This document shows, piece by piece, positions 9,152 through 17,504 of a stretch of DNA of 64,000 nucleotides (the first letter of the stretch is position 1; each line of letters starts with the position of its first letter). The notes under the pieces are model-generated. The model saw only the letters and a program-made list of their open reading frames with translations. It was not told the DNA's origin and made no database searches. The position numbers and the translations under genes are program-made. The DNA is from Hydrogenophaga sp. GTDB lineage: Bacteria > Pseudomonadota > Gammaproteobacteria > Burkholderiales > Burkholderiaceae_C. The stretch is from assembly GCF_019264445.1 (NCBI RefSeq), contig NZ_JAHVAB010000081.1, positions 1-64,000 on the forward strand, written 5' to 3'.

Positions 9152-11620
9152 ATGCTGTTTGAAGACCCCGTGGTTCCTTCCTCCCCGCTGCTGGCGGGCC
9201 TCAACACCGAGCAGTCGGCCGCCGTGATGTTGCCGGCCGAGCACGCGCTCATTCTGGCGGGGGCCGGGTCGGGCAAGACGCGGGTGCTCACCACGCGCAT
9301 CGCCTGGTTGTTGCAAAGCGGGCAGGCCACGCCCGGCGGCATTCTGGCCGTGACCTTCACGAACAAGGCCGCCAAGGAAATGATGACGCGGCTCTCCGCG
9401 ATGCTGCCGGTGAACGTGCGGGGCATGTGGATCGGCACCTTTCACGGCCTGTGCAACCGCTTCCTGCGCGCGCACCACAAGCTCGCGGGCCTGCCCGCCA
9501 CCTTCCAGATTCTGGACACGCAGGACCAGCTCTCGGCCATCAAGCGGCTGTGCAAGCAGTTCAACGTGGACGACGAGCGTTTTCCGCCCAAGCAGATCCA
9601 GTACTTCATCAGCGGCTGCAAGGAAGACGGCCAGCGCCCCGGTGACGTGGTGGCCCGCGACGAAGAGACCCGCAAGAAGGCCGAGCTGTACGCGCTGTAC
9701 GAAGAGCAGTGCCAGCGCGAAGGGGTTGTGGACTTTGGCGAGCTGATGCTGCGCAGCTACGAGGTGCTGCGCGACAACGACCCGGTGCGCGAGCACTACC
9801 AGCGCCGCTTTCGCCACATCCTCATCGACGAGTTCCAGGACACCAACCGCCTGCAGTACGCGTGGATCAAGATGTTCAGCGCGCCGCCGCTCGAAGGCCT
9901 CACGCCATCGGGCAACGCGGTGTTTGCCGTGGGCGACGACGACCAGAGCATCTACGCCTTCCGGGGCGCGCGCGTGGGCAACATGGCCGACTTCGTGCGC
10001 GAGTTCCGCGTGAGCCACCAGATCAAGCTGGAGCAGAACTACCGCAGCGCCAGCAACATCCTCGACTCCGCCAACCAGCTCATCAGCCACAACACGCACC
10101 GCCTGGGCAAGAACCTGCGCACCGACGCAGGCGCGGGCGAGCCGGTGCGCGTGTATGAGGCCACCAGCGACTTCGCCGAAGCGCAGTGGATGGTTGACGA
10201 AATGAAGCAGCTCGCGCGCGAAGACATGCCGCGCAGCGAGATGGCCGTGCTCTACCGCAGCAACGCGCAAAGCCGCGTGGTGGAAACCGCGCTGTTCAAC
10301 GCCGGCATGCCGTACCGCGTGTATGGCGGCCTGCGCTTTTTCGAGCGCGCCGAAATCAAGCACGCGCTGGCCTACTTGCGCCTGCTGGAGAACCCGCACG
10401 ACGACACCAGCTTTCTGCGCGTGGTGAATTTTCCGCCGCGCGGTATCGGCGCGCGCAGCATCGAGCAGCTGCAGGACGTGGCGCGCGCATCGGGCTGCTC
10501 GTTGCACGACGCGGTGAGCGCCGTGACCGGGCGCGCGGGCGTGGCCATCGGTGCGTTTGTGGCCAAGCTGGATGTGGTGCGCGAGCAGACCGAGGGCAGC
10601 ACGCTGCGCGAAATCATCGAGCTGGTGCTGGCGCACAGCGGGCTCATCGAGCACTACCGTGCCGAGCGCGAAGGGCAGGACCGGGTGGAGAACCTGGAAG
10701 AACTGGTGAACGCGGCCGAGAGTTTCGTGAGCATCGAGGGCTTCGGCCGCGATGCCGTGGCCTTGCCGGTGGACGAGCTGGGCGCGCCCCTCACGCAGAG
10801 CCCGGTGAGCCAGGGGCTCGATCCGAACCTGCCATCCACCCCTGTTCGTGCCGAGCTCGGCGAAGGGCTTGGAGGGTCTTCGACAGGCTCAGACCGAACG
10901 GATCTGATCGAACCCGACACCGGCGAAACCCTGAGCCCCCTGGCGGCCTTTCTCACGCATGCAGCGCTGGAGTCGGGCGATAACCAGGCGCAGGCCGGGC
11001 AAGACGCGGTGCAGCTCATGACGGTGCACGCCGCCAAGGGGCTGGAGTTCGACTGCGTGTTCATCACCGGCATGGAAGAAGGGCTGTTCCCGCACGAGAA
11101 CTCCATGAGCGACCGCGACGGGCTGGAAGAAGAGCGCCGCCTGATGTATGTGGCCATCACGCGCGCCAGAAAACGCCTCTACCTCAGCCATTCGCAGACG
11201 CGCATGCTGCACGGCCAGACGCGCTACAACCTCAAGAGCCGCTTTTTCGATGAGCTGCCCGAGGCCTGTCTGAAGTGGCTCACACCACCACAACCGGCCT
11301 GGGCTTCGCCTGGTGGCGGTGGCGGCCAATGGCAGAACGGGCGGCGCGCAGGCTTCGGGTCAACGCCCGCGCTGCAGCCGGCGTGGTCGCCGGGCTTCAA
11401 GGAACGGGGCGATCCCAAGGGCCTGGGCCAGGCCGAGCCCGAGCCCGACCGCGGCACCGACATTCGCGCCGGCCTCGCCGTGTTTCACAACAAGTTCGGC
11501 GAGGGCAAGGTGCTCGCGGTGGAGGGCACAGGGCCCGACGCGCGCGCGCAGGTCAGCTTCACGCGCCACGGCACGAAATGGCTGGCGCTCAGCGTAGCGA
11601 AGCTCACACCGATTGTGTGA
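9152..11620 (+). CDS. uvrD: DNA helicase II UvrD (UvrD/Rep family)
   Basis: The 822-residue superfamily 1 helicase unwinds 3'-5' and acts in nucleotide excision and mismatch repair. Seen are the Q-motif LNTEQSAAV, Walker A GAGSGKTR (residues 37-44), motif II IDEFQDTN, motif III VGDDDQSIYAFRGA, motif IV ENYRS and the late motif VQLMTVHAAKGLEF. The C-terminal tail after about residue 710 ends in the UvrD-type domain FGEGKVLAVEG. An unusual segment at residues 564-584 is encoded by a REP-like inverted repeat that keeps the frame open. The start MLFEDPVVPSS lies 6 nt after a -10-like hexamer. Confidence 0.95.
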   Translation: MLFEDPVVPSSPLLAGLNTEQSAAVMLPAEHALILAGAGSGKTRVLTTRIAWLLQSGQATPGGILAVTFTNKAAKEMMTRLSAMLPVNVRGMWIGTFHGLCNRFLRAHHKLAGLPATFQILDTQDQLSAIKRLCKQFNVDDERFPPKQIQYFISGCKEDGQRPGDVVARDEETRKKAELYALYEEQCQREGVVDFGELMLRSYEVLRDNDPVREHYQRRFRHILIDEFQDTNRLQYAWIKMFSAPPLEGLTPSGNAVFAVGDDDQSIYAFRGARVGNMADFVREFRVSHQIKLEQNYRSASNILDSANQLISHNTHRLGKNLRTDAGAGEPVRVYEATSDFAEAQWMVDEMKQLAREDMPRSEMAVLYRSNAQSRVVETALFNAGMPYRVYGGLRFFERAEIKHALAYLRLLENPHDDTSFLRVVNFPPRGIGARSIEQLQDVARASGCSLHDAVSAVTGRAGVAIGAFVAKLDVVREQTEGSTLREIIELVLAHSGLIEHYRAEREGQDRVENLEELVNAAESFVSIEGFGRDAVALPVDELGAPLTQSPVSQGLDPNLPSTPVRAELGEGLGGSSTGSDRTDLIEPDTGETLSPLAAFLTHAALESGDNQAQAGQDAVQLMTVHAAKGLEFDCVFITGMEEGLFPHENSMSDRDGLEEERRLMYVAITRARKRLYLSHSQTRMLHGQTRYNLKSRFFDELPEACLKWLTPPQPAWASPGGGGGQWQNGRRAGFGSTPALQPAWSPGFKERGDPKGLGQAEPEPDRGTDIRAGLAVFHNKFGEGKVLAVEGTGPDARAQVSFTRHGTKWLALSVAKLTPIV
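10841..10902. repeat. REP-like inverted repeat inside the uvrD reading frame
   Basis: A right arm CTTCGACAGGCTCAG followed by ACCGAACGG (10878-10901) pairs with a degenerate left arm at 10841-10866 (TGTTCGTGCCGAGCTCGGCGAAG). The CTTCGACAGGCTCAG core is, to my knowledge, a common extragenic palindrome in many proteobacterial genomes, including Comamonadaceae. Here it lies in coding sequence between conserved helicase motifs and is translated without a stop. No other full copy was noticed in this window. Confidence 0.75.
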
Positions 11621-11698
11621 GTGCTTGTCGCCGCACCGTGGCGTTACCGGCACCGCCTGCCAAGGCCCGTCCAGAGACACCAAGGGTCCGGCTTCGCC

Positions 11699-11757
11699 GG
11701 CCCGAGGTGTCGCCCCCCTTTCAAGGGGGGAGGCGCCGAAGGCGACGCGGGGGGTTA
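11699..11757. repeat. GC-rich dispersed hairpin repeat abutting the phoX1 stop codon
   Basis: Read on the minus strand the element begins directly after the phoX1 stop with CCCCCCGCGTCGCCTTCGGC, then CCCCCCTTGAAAGGGGGG and a run to about 11699. It contains a 6-bp C/G hairpin, and a second hairpin CCGGCTTCGCCGG lies just beyond it at 11691-11703. It resembles a dispersed intergenic repeat family of Comamonadaceae and may also terminate transcription between the convergent uvrD and phoX1 genes. Confidence 0.55.
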
Positions 11758-13887
11758 GCTCCCAATGACCCCGCCGTCGTTCTTGGTGATGACGATCGTG
11801 GCGGAGCGTGGGCGTTGGCCGGCGCCGTAGCCTGCGTTGGCGGGCCACTGGCTTTCGAACTTCGCTGGATCGCCCACATCGGCCATCTTGGTGTTTTCGC
11901 CCGCGTGCTGGATGTTCACGAAGATCGCGCGGCCATCGGGCGTTTCGGTGATGCCGGTGATTTCTGCGCCCTTGGGGCCGACCAGAAAGCGCTTGAGCGT
12001 GGCGGGCGTGGGCGCCTTGCCCACGTAGGTCGTCACTTGCTGGTTGCCGTAGGCCAGTGTCTTGCTGGCGCCGTCGCCACGCTGGCCGGGCAGGGCGGCG
12101 AGCAGCATGCAGTTGGTCTTGTCGGTGTAGGCGCCGTCGTCGGTCTGGATCCAGCACACGCCCGTGGCCTTGCTGAACACGAGGCCGTCGGGTGACGACA
12201 GGTCGTTGTCGTCGGTGAGCTGCGACAGGTTCACGCTGGCGCGGTCGGCGTCGGCTTCAGCGGCAAAGAGGTAGATGTCCCAGTTGAACGCCGCATCGGC
12301 CGGGTTCTTCTCGGCCAGGCGAACGATGTGGCCGTTCACGTTGCCTTTCTGTTCCTTGCCGGCCTTCATGTCGGTGTAGGCGCGGGGGTTGGCGGCGTCC
12401 ACGCTGGCCGGAGTGCGGTTGCTGTTGTTGGTGAGGGTGATGTACACCTCGCCGTTTTTCGGGTTCACGCCGCCCCACTCGGGGCGGTCCATCTTGGTGG
12501 CGCCCACGGCGTCGGCGGCCAGGCGGGTGAAGATGGCCACGTCGGCCGCGCTCTTGAACTCGAAGTATGAGCTACCGGCAATGATGGGGTTGTCCATCGA
12601 CAGCTCCAGCCATTCGCCTGTGCCATCGCCCTTGAAGCGCGCCGCGTACAGCGTGCCCTGGTCGAGGTACTTGTCGCCGGCGGCCAGGCGGTTGGCGGGC
12701 TGCGCATCGGCCGGGTCCCACTTGGCGCTGGAGACGAACTTGTAGATGTACTCGCCGCGCGCGTCGTCGCCCATGTAGGCCACCACGGGCTGGCCGGCGC
12801 TCACGCGAGCAAAGGTGGCGTTCTCGTGGCCCAGGCGGCCCAGCGCCGTGCGCTTGCGCAGCGCGGCGCGCTTGTCGTAGGGGTCGAGCTCGACGATGTA
12901 GCCGAATGTGTTCATCTCGTTGCGGAAGTCGTCCTTGGCGCTCGCACCCACGGCGCTGTTGTTCCAGCGTGCGTAGGTGTCGCTGGTGCCGCCGCTTTCC
13001 CAGCCGTGGCGGCTGGGGGCGCCGGCCTTGCGGCCGTAGCGGTTGAGGGCCTGCACTTGCTTGTCTTTCTTGCGCGCGTCGTCGTCCTTCGCGTCGCGGG
13101 TGAAGTAGCCAAACCAGTTTTCTTCGCCCGAGATGAAGGTGCCCCAGGGCGTGCGGCCGGTGCCGCAGTTGTTGAGCGTGCCGCGCGCCTGCGTGCCGTC
13201 GGGGCTGTACTTCGTCACCAGGTGTTCGCTGCCGCGCGCGGGGCCGTGCACGGCCACGGGCGTCATGGTGGTCACGCGGCGGTTGAAGGCCGACGCCGGC
13301 TGGTTGGCCCAGGCTTTGCCATCGGTCTGCACTTCCACCACGGAGATGCCGTGGATCATGAGCTCCTTGTCGATCTCGGCCGCCGGGCGCGGCAGCGTGG
13401 ACGTGCCGCCGTTGGCGTGCAGGAAGAACGAGCTGAGCTTTTCGTCGGTGGTGGCCTCGTGGTTCATGGCCAGCAGGCCGCGCGACGCGAAGCGGTCGGA
13501 GGGCTTGCCGGCGGCGTCCAGGCCAAACCACTCGATGCCGTCGTGGTGGTCGCCCGCGCGGTTGCCGAAGTCGGCATCGGTGCCGTCGTTCTTGAAGGCG
13601 GGCGTGCTGGCGCTGAGGGGGTCGCCCAACGCGTAGATGACGCGCGCGGTGTAGCCCGCCGGCACGGTGACGCGGTCGGCCGTGGTCTTGGCCACGGGCG
13701 TGAAGCCCAGCGCCTGCACCGGGGCAACAGGGCTCGACGTGGCACAGCCGCCGAGCGCGGCGGCGCCGCCCAGCGCTGCGGTGCCTCGCAACAGCCCGCG
13801 GCGGCTCAGGCGCGCCTGCAGCACGTTGTCGAAGGCGGGGTTGTGGCTGGTGTTGGAGTCTTCGTCGTTGAAGTGGGCGTGGGTCAT
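11755..13887 (-). CDS. phoX: PhoX-type alkaline phosphatase, Tat-exported (copy 1)
   Basis: The 710-residue protein belongs to the PhoX family (DUF839), iron/calcium-dependent phosphatases that release phosphate from organic phosphomonoesters outside the cytoplasm. A twin-arginine signal LSRRGLLRG (Arg29-Arg30) precedes a short hydrophobic Ala/Gly stretch that ends in a lipobox-like GGCATS, so it may be lipid-anchored. The metal-site block TLNNCGTGRTPWGTF with GEENW is present, as are TKMDRPEWG and CWIQTDDGAY. A matching PHO box and -10 lie upstream. It is divergent from the ars operon. A second copy lies at 21213-23474. Confidence 0.9.
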   Translation of the reverse strand: MTHAHFNDEDSNTSHNPAFDNVLQARLSRRGLLRGTAALGGAAALGGCATSSPVAPVQALGFTPVAKTTADRVTVPAGYTARVIYALGDPLSASTPAFKNDGTDADFGNRAGDHHDGIEWFGLDAAGKPSDRFASRGLLAMNHEATTDEKLSSFFLHANGGTSTLPRPAAEIDKELMIHGISVVEVQTDGKAWANQPASAFNRRVTTMTPVAVHGPARGSEHLVTKYSPDGTQARGTLNNCGTGRTPWGTFISGEENWFGYFTRDAKDDDARKKDKQVQALNRYGRKAGAPSRHGWESGGTSDTYARWNNSAVGASAKDDFRNEMNTFGYIVELDPYDKRAALRKRTALGRLGHENATFARVSAGQPVVAYMGDDARGEYIYKFVSSAKWDPADAQPANRLAAGDKYLDQGTLYAARFKGDGTGEWLELSMDNPIIAGSSYFEFKSAADVAIFTRLAADAVGATKMDRPEWGGVNPKNGEVYITLTNNSNRTPASVDAANPRAYTDMKAGKEQKGNVNGHIVRLAEKNPADAAFNWDIYLFAAEADADRASVNLSQLTDDNDLSSPDGLVFSKATGVCWIQTDDGAYTDKTNCMLLAALPGQRGDGASKTLAYGNQQVTTYVGKAPTPATLKRFLVGPKGAEITGITETPDGRAIFVNIQHAGENTKMADVGDPAKFESQWPANAGYGAGQRPRSATIVITKNDGGVIGS

Positions 13888-13919
13888 GGTGTTTCTCGTG
13901 AGGAGGGTCGACCCGGCGG

Positions 13920-13953
13920 ATCATGTGCAAGCCGTGTGAAAGTGCTGTGACAG
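13920..13953 (-). promoter_or_regulatory. PHO box with -10 element for phoX copy 1
   Basis: On the minus strand CTGTCAC-AGCA-CTTTCAC (13953-13936) has the 7-4-7 layout of a PhoB site and matches CTGTCAT-N4-CTGTCAT at 11 of 14 positions. Exactly 10 bp further, CATGAT (13925-13920) can serve as the -10 element, the usual spacing for PhoB-activated promoters. The ATG follows 33 bp downstream. Confidence 0.7.
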
Positions 13954-13972
13954 TTCGGGAGGGCAGCGCGGC

Positions 13973-13990
13973 GTGTCATGCGGTTGTCAT
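13973..13990 (+). promoter_or_regulatory. Second PHO box, oriented toward arsR
   Basis: GTGTCAT-GCGG-TTGTCAT matches the 7-4-7 PHO consensus at 12 of 14 positions, the best match in the window. It reads toward the ars operon and lies 15 bp before the ArsR-type palindrome. A well-placed -10 hexamer 10 bp downstream is not evident, so it could act from a distance or serve the divergent phoX gene. Confidence 0.5.
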
Positions 13991-14005
13991 CTGGCCGGCC
14001 AACAC

Positions 14006-14021
14006 TTCAACAAATGTTGAA
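14006..14021. promoter_or_regulatory. Palindromic operator for ArsR
   Basis: TTCAACA-AA-TGTTGAA is a perfect 7-bp inverted repeat directly before the arsR start. It touches the AATAAT hexamer (14020-14025) that lies 6 nt before the ATG, so a bound repressor would block the promoter. The size and position are typical of ArsR/SmtB operators. Confidence 0.65.
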
Positions 14022-14031
14022 TAATTCGGCC

Positions 14032-14373
14032 ATGCCCAAAAAACGCTCCATGCCTGAAGCCGACGTGATCCGCGCGCTGAGCGCCCTCGCGCAGGAAACA
14101 CGCCTGCGCATCTTCCGCATGCTGGTGGTGGCCGGCCCGGCCGGCGTGCTGCCCAGCCACATGGCGCAGGCGCTGGACACCACTCCCAATGCCTTGTCGT
14201 TTCACCTCAAGGAGCTGGTGCAGGCCGGCCTGGCCGACACCGAACGCGATGGCCGCAACCTCATCTACCGTGCCCGCTTCGCGCAAATGAGCGCGCTGCT
14301 GGGTTTCCTCACCTTGCACTGCTGCGAAGGGCGGCCGTGCGAAGTCCAACCGGTCGCTTGCGACCACTGCTGA
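14032..14373 (+). CDS. arsR: ArsR-family arsenic-responsive repressor
   Basis: The 113-residue winged-helix repressor controls the arsenic operon and leaves DNA when As(III) binds. The helix-turn-helix includes [17 protein letters not shown] and [18 protein letters not shown]. Unlike the classical CxC sensor in helix alpha-3, the cysteines lie at the C-terminus (CC at HCCEGRPC, then CDHC), as in the ArsR types that sense arsenite through a C-terminal or paired-cysteine site. The start at MPKKRSMPE was preferred to an upstream ATG that lies within the operator. It is followed after 11 bp by the arsenite carrier gene. Confidence 0.9.
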   Translation: MPKKRSMPEADVIRALSALAQETRLRIFRMLVVAGPAGVLPSHMAQALDTTPNALSFHLKELVQAGLADTERDGRNLIYRARFAQMSALLGFLTLHCCEGRPCEVQPVACDHC

Positions 14374-14384
14374 GCACCGACACC

Positions 14385-15407
<1,023 letters not shown>

Positions 15408-15411
15408 ACCC

Positions 15412-15849
15412 ATGAGCACCGCCATCACCATCTATCACAACCCCGCCTGCGGCACCTCGCGCAACACGCTCGCCCTCATCCGCAACAGCGGTGTGGAGCC
15501 CGAGGTGATCGAGTACCTCAAGACGCCGCCCAGCCGTGAGACCTTGCAGCAACTGGTGGCCGACATGGGCGGCAGCGTGCGCGATGTCCTGCGCGAAAAG
15601 GGCACGCCCTACGCCGAGCTGGGCCTGGGCGAGGCGCACTGGAGCGATGCGCAGTTGCTCGACTTCATTGGCCAGCACCCCATTCTGTTGAACCGGCCCA
15701 TTGTGGTCACGCCGCTGGGCACGCGCCTGTGCCGGCCTTCGGAGCGGGTGCTTGACATCCTGCCCCAGCCCCAGCAGGCCGCGTTCTCCAAGGAAGACGG
15801 TGAGCGCGTAGTGGACGAGCACGGAGCGCGCGTTCATGCCCCTCGCTGA
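15412..15849 (+). CDS. arsC: Arsenate reductase, glutaredoxin-linked (ArsC)
   Basis: The 145-residue enzyme reduces arsenate to arsenite using glutathione and glutaredoxin. The catalytic cysteine is in [13 protein letters not shown] near the N-terminus, and the three arginines of the anion site fit KTPPSR, LNRPIV and CRPSERV. It belongs to the ArsC/Spx thioredoxin-like family and has the normal length. It overlaps the start of arsH by 14 bp. Confidence 0.95.
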   Translation: MSTAITIYHNPACGTSRNTLALIRNSGVEPEVIEYLKTPPSRETLQQLVADMGGSVRDVLREKGTPYAELGLGEAHWSDAQLLDFIGQHPILLNRPIVVTPLGTRLCRPSERVLDILPQPQQAAFSKEDGERVVDEHGARVHAPR

Positions 15850-16552
15850 CCTGCCGCAAGTGGCGGCTGAGCACTTCGCCTTGCCCGACCCTTCGAAACT
15901 GCGCGCCGCTCAGCCGGCCACGCACGCGCCGCGCATCCTGCTGCTGTATGGCTCGCTGCGTGCGCGCTCGTTCAGCCGCCTGCTGGTGGAGGAATCCGCC
16001 CGCCTGCTGCAGGCCATGGGTGCCGAGACGCGCGTGTTCAACCCGAGCGGGCTGCCCCTGCCCGACGACGCGCCCGAGGCCCACCCCAAGGTGGCCGAGT
16101 TGCGCGAACTCTCGGCCTGGGCCGAAGGCATGGTGTGGTGCTCGCCCGAGCGGCATGGCGCCATGACCGGCATCATGAAAGCGCAGATCGACTGGATTCC
16201 GCTCGCGCTGGGGGCGGTGCGCCCCACGCAGGGCAAGACGCTGGCACTCATGCAGGTCTGCGGTGGCTCGCAATCGTTCAATGCGGTGAACCAGATGCGC
16301 ATCCTGGGTCGGTGGATGCGCATGCTCACCATCCCCAACCAGTCGTCGATTGCGAAGGCGTTTCAGGAGTTCGACGAGCACGACCGCCTCAAGCCCTCGG
16401 CTTATCACGACCGCGTGGTCGACGTGCTCGAAGAGCTCATGAAGTTCACCCTGCTCACGCGCGACGTGTCGCCCTACCTGGTGGACCGGTACAGCGAGCG
16501 CAAGGAGAGCGCTCAGCAGCTCATGCAACGGGTGAACCAGCGCGCGATCTGA
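15836..16552 (+). CDS. arsH: ArsH, NADPH-dependent FMN reductase for organoarsenicals
   Basis: The 238-residue flavoprotein has the FMN-phosphate loop [15 protein letters not shown] and the conserved [20 protein letters not shown] block of ArsH. Members of this family oxidise trivalent methylarsenicals to less toxic pentavalent forms with NADPH. It is the last gene of the ars operon. Its stop codon abuts the stop of the convergent psd gene with no bases between them. Confidence 0.93.
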   Translation: MPLADLPQVAAEHFALPDPSKLRAAQPATHAPRILLLYGSLRARSFSRLLVEESARLLQAMGAETRVFNPSGLPLPDDAPEAHPKVAELRELSAWAEGMVWCSPERHGAMTGIMKAQIDWIPLALGAVRPTQGKTLALMQVCGGSQSFNAVNQMRILGRWMRMLTIPNQSSIAKAFQEFDEHDRLKPSAYHDRVVDVLEELMKFTLLTRDVSPYLVDRYSERKESAQQLMQRVNQRAI

Positions 16553-17443
16553 TCAGCGCGCGAGGCGCTGCAGCAGCGCCTCGCCCATGCGGATGCGGTG
16601 GCCGTTCTCCACACCGTCGCACAGGGCAAAGCCGGGTGGCGCAAAGACGAGGATGGTGGAGCCGTGTTCGAACCGGCCCATTTCGCTGCCCTTGTCGTAG
16701 CGCGCGTGGCACGGCAGCTCGTGCGGGCCGCGGTATTGCGCGTTGAGCGCCACGTCCACCGCACGCAGGCGCATGCTGGCCACCAGAATCGCCGCCACCG
16801 GCACCAGCAGCAGGGGCGTGCCGTCCTCCAGCGACAGGTGCAGTGCCGCGCGTTCGTTCTTGCAAAAGAGGCGCTCGATGCGCTTGAGCGCAATCGGATT
16901 CACATTCCACGTGTCGCCGCTGTGGTACGTCACGTGGTGCAGCGTCAGGCCCGTGGGGGCGTGAAAGCGGTGGTACATGCTGGAGGTGAGGCGCAGCGTC
17001 ACGTAGGAGCCGCCACGCAGCGCGTTGATCGTTTCGGTGGCGCGCGTGCTGCGCCCTAGCAGGTCGGTCAGGGGATACGGAAATCCCTTGGCCTGGAACA
17101 CCTGCGCGCCAGGGTCGTCGCCAATGCGCCCGCAGGCACCCACGATGGCATCGCACGGGCTCACCAGCACGTCGGCGCGCGCGTCCAGCGGGCGTGCGCC
17201 GGGCTTGAGCTCGCGCACGAAGCAGTCGTGCAGGCTGGCGAACGAGGTCGTTCTCGCGTCGCTCAGATCGAGATCGGTGAAGGCGCGCCACACCGCCATG
17301 GACGCGTCGCGCACCCACGGGTGGCGGATGCGGCTGAACCAGCCCATGAAGCGCGTGAGCGCCGCGCGCGGCACGCGGTTGGTGAGCAGGAAGTTGATGT
17401 CTTCGTTGAGCGCGAGGCGCTGCAGTTGCCTTGAAATGTTCAT
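16553..17443 (-). CDS. psd: Phosphatidylserine decarboxylase proenzyme
   Basis: The 296-residue protein makes phosphatidylethanolamine from phosphatidylserine at the inner membrane. The pyruvoyl-forming cleavage site is FEHGSTILVFA, near residue 265, where Gly-Ser is split; the usual motif is LGST, here HGST. Earlier conserved blocks are SLHDCFVRELKPGARPLD, SPCDAIVGACG and the YHRFHAPTGL histidine motif. The start is MNISRQLQRL; 21 further codons upstream are open but overlap the divergent promoter region. The gene is divergent from a PLP enzyme and ends against arsH. Confidence 0.93.
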   Translation of the reverse strand: MNISRQLQRLALNEDINFLLTNRVPRAALTRFMGWFSRIRHPWVRDASMAVWRAFTDLDLSDARTTSFASLHDCFVRELKPGARPLDARADVLVSPCDAIVGACGRIGDDPGAQVFQAKGFPYPLTDLLGRSTRATETINALRGGSYVTLRLTSSMYHRFHAPTGLTLHHVTYHSGDTWNVNPIALKRIERLFCKNERAALHLSLEDGTPLLLVPVAAILVASMRLRAVDVALNAQYRGPHELPCHARYDKGSEMGRFEHGSTILVFAPPGFALCDGVENGHRIRMGEALLQRLAR

Positions 17444-17462
17444 GTGTGCGTCATGTGTGCGA
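17441..17462. repeat. Two tandem 11-bp repeats in the psd/PLP-enzyme gap
   Basis: CATGTGTGCGT and CATGTGTGCGA lie side by side and include the psd start codon. An 11-bp period is typical of sites for OmpR/PhoB-class regulators, but the sequence does not match the PHO consensus. The regulator, if any, is unknown. Confidence 0.45.
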
Positions 17463-17504
17463 CCTACAAACGACACACATCCACCGCCCGGGAGCGATTG
17501 CCGC

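Noticed and set aside
14014-14031. An upstream ATG start for arsR (six codons earlier)
   Set aside because: That ATG lies inside the TTCAACA-AA-TGTTGAA operator. The ATG at 14032 follows a -10-like AATAAT by 6 nt and gives the usual family length.
15836-15849. The 14-bp overlap of arsC and arsH as a sign of a frameshift fusion
   Set aside because: Both proteins are complete with normal ends and starts, so the overlap is ordinary operon compaction.
17441-17462. The tandem 11-bp repeats considered as a PHO box
   Set aside because: The 7-4-7 spacing fits on the minus strand (CACACAT-GACG-CACACAT), but only 8 of 14 positions match the consensus and the TGTCA core is missing. It is kept as an unassigned repeat.
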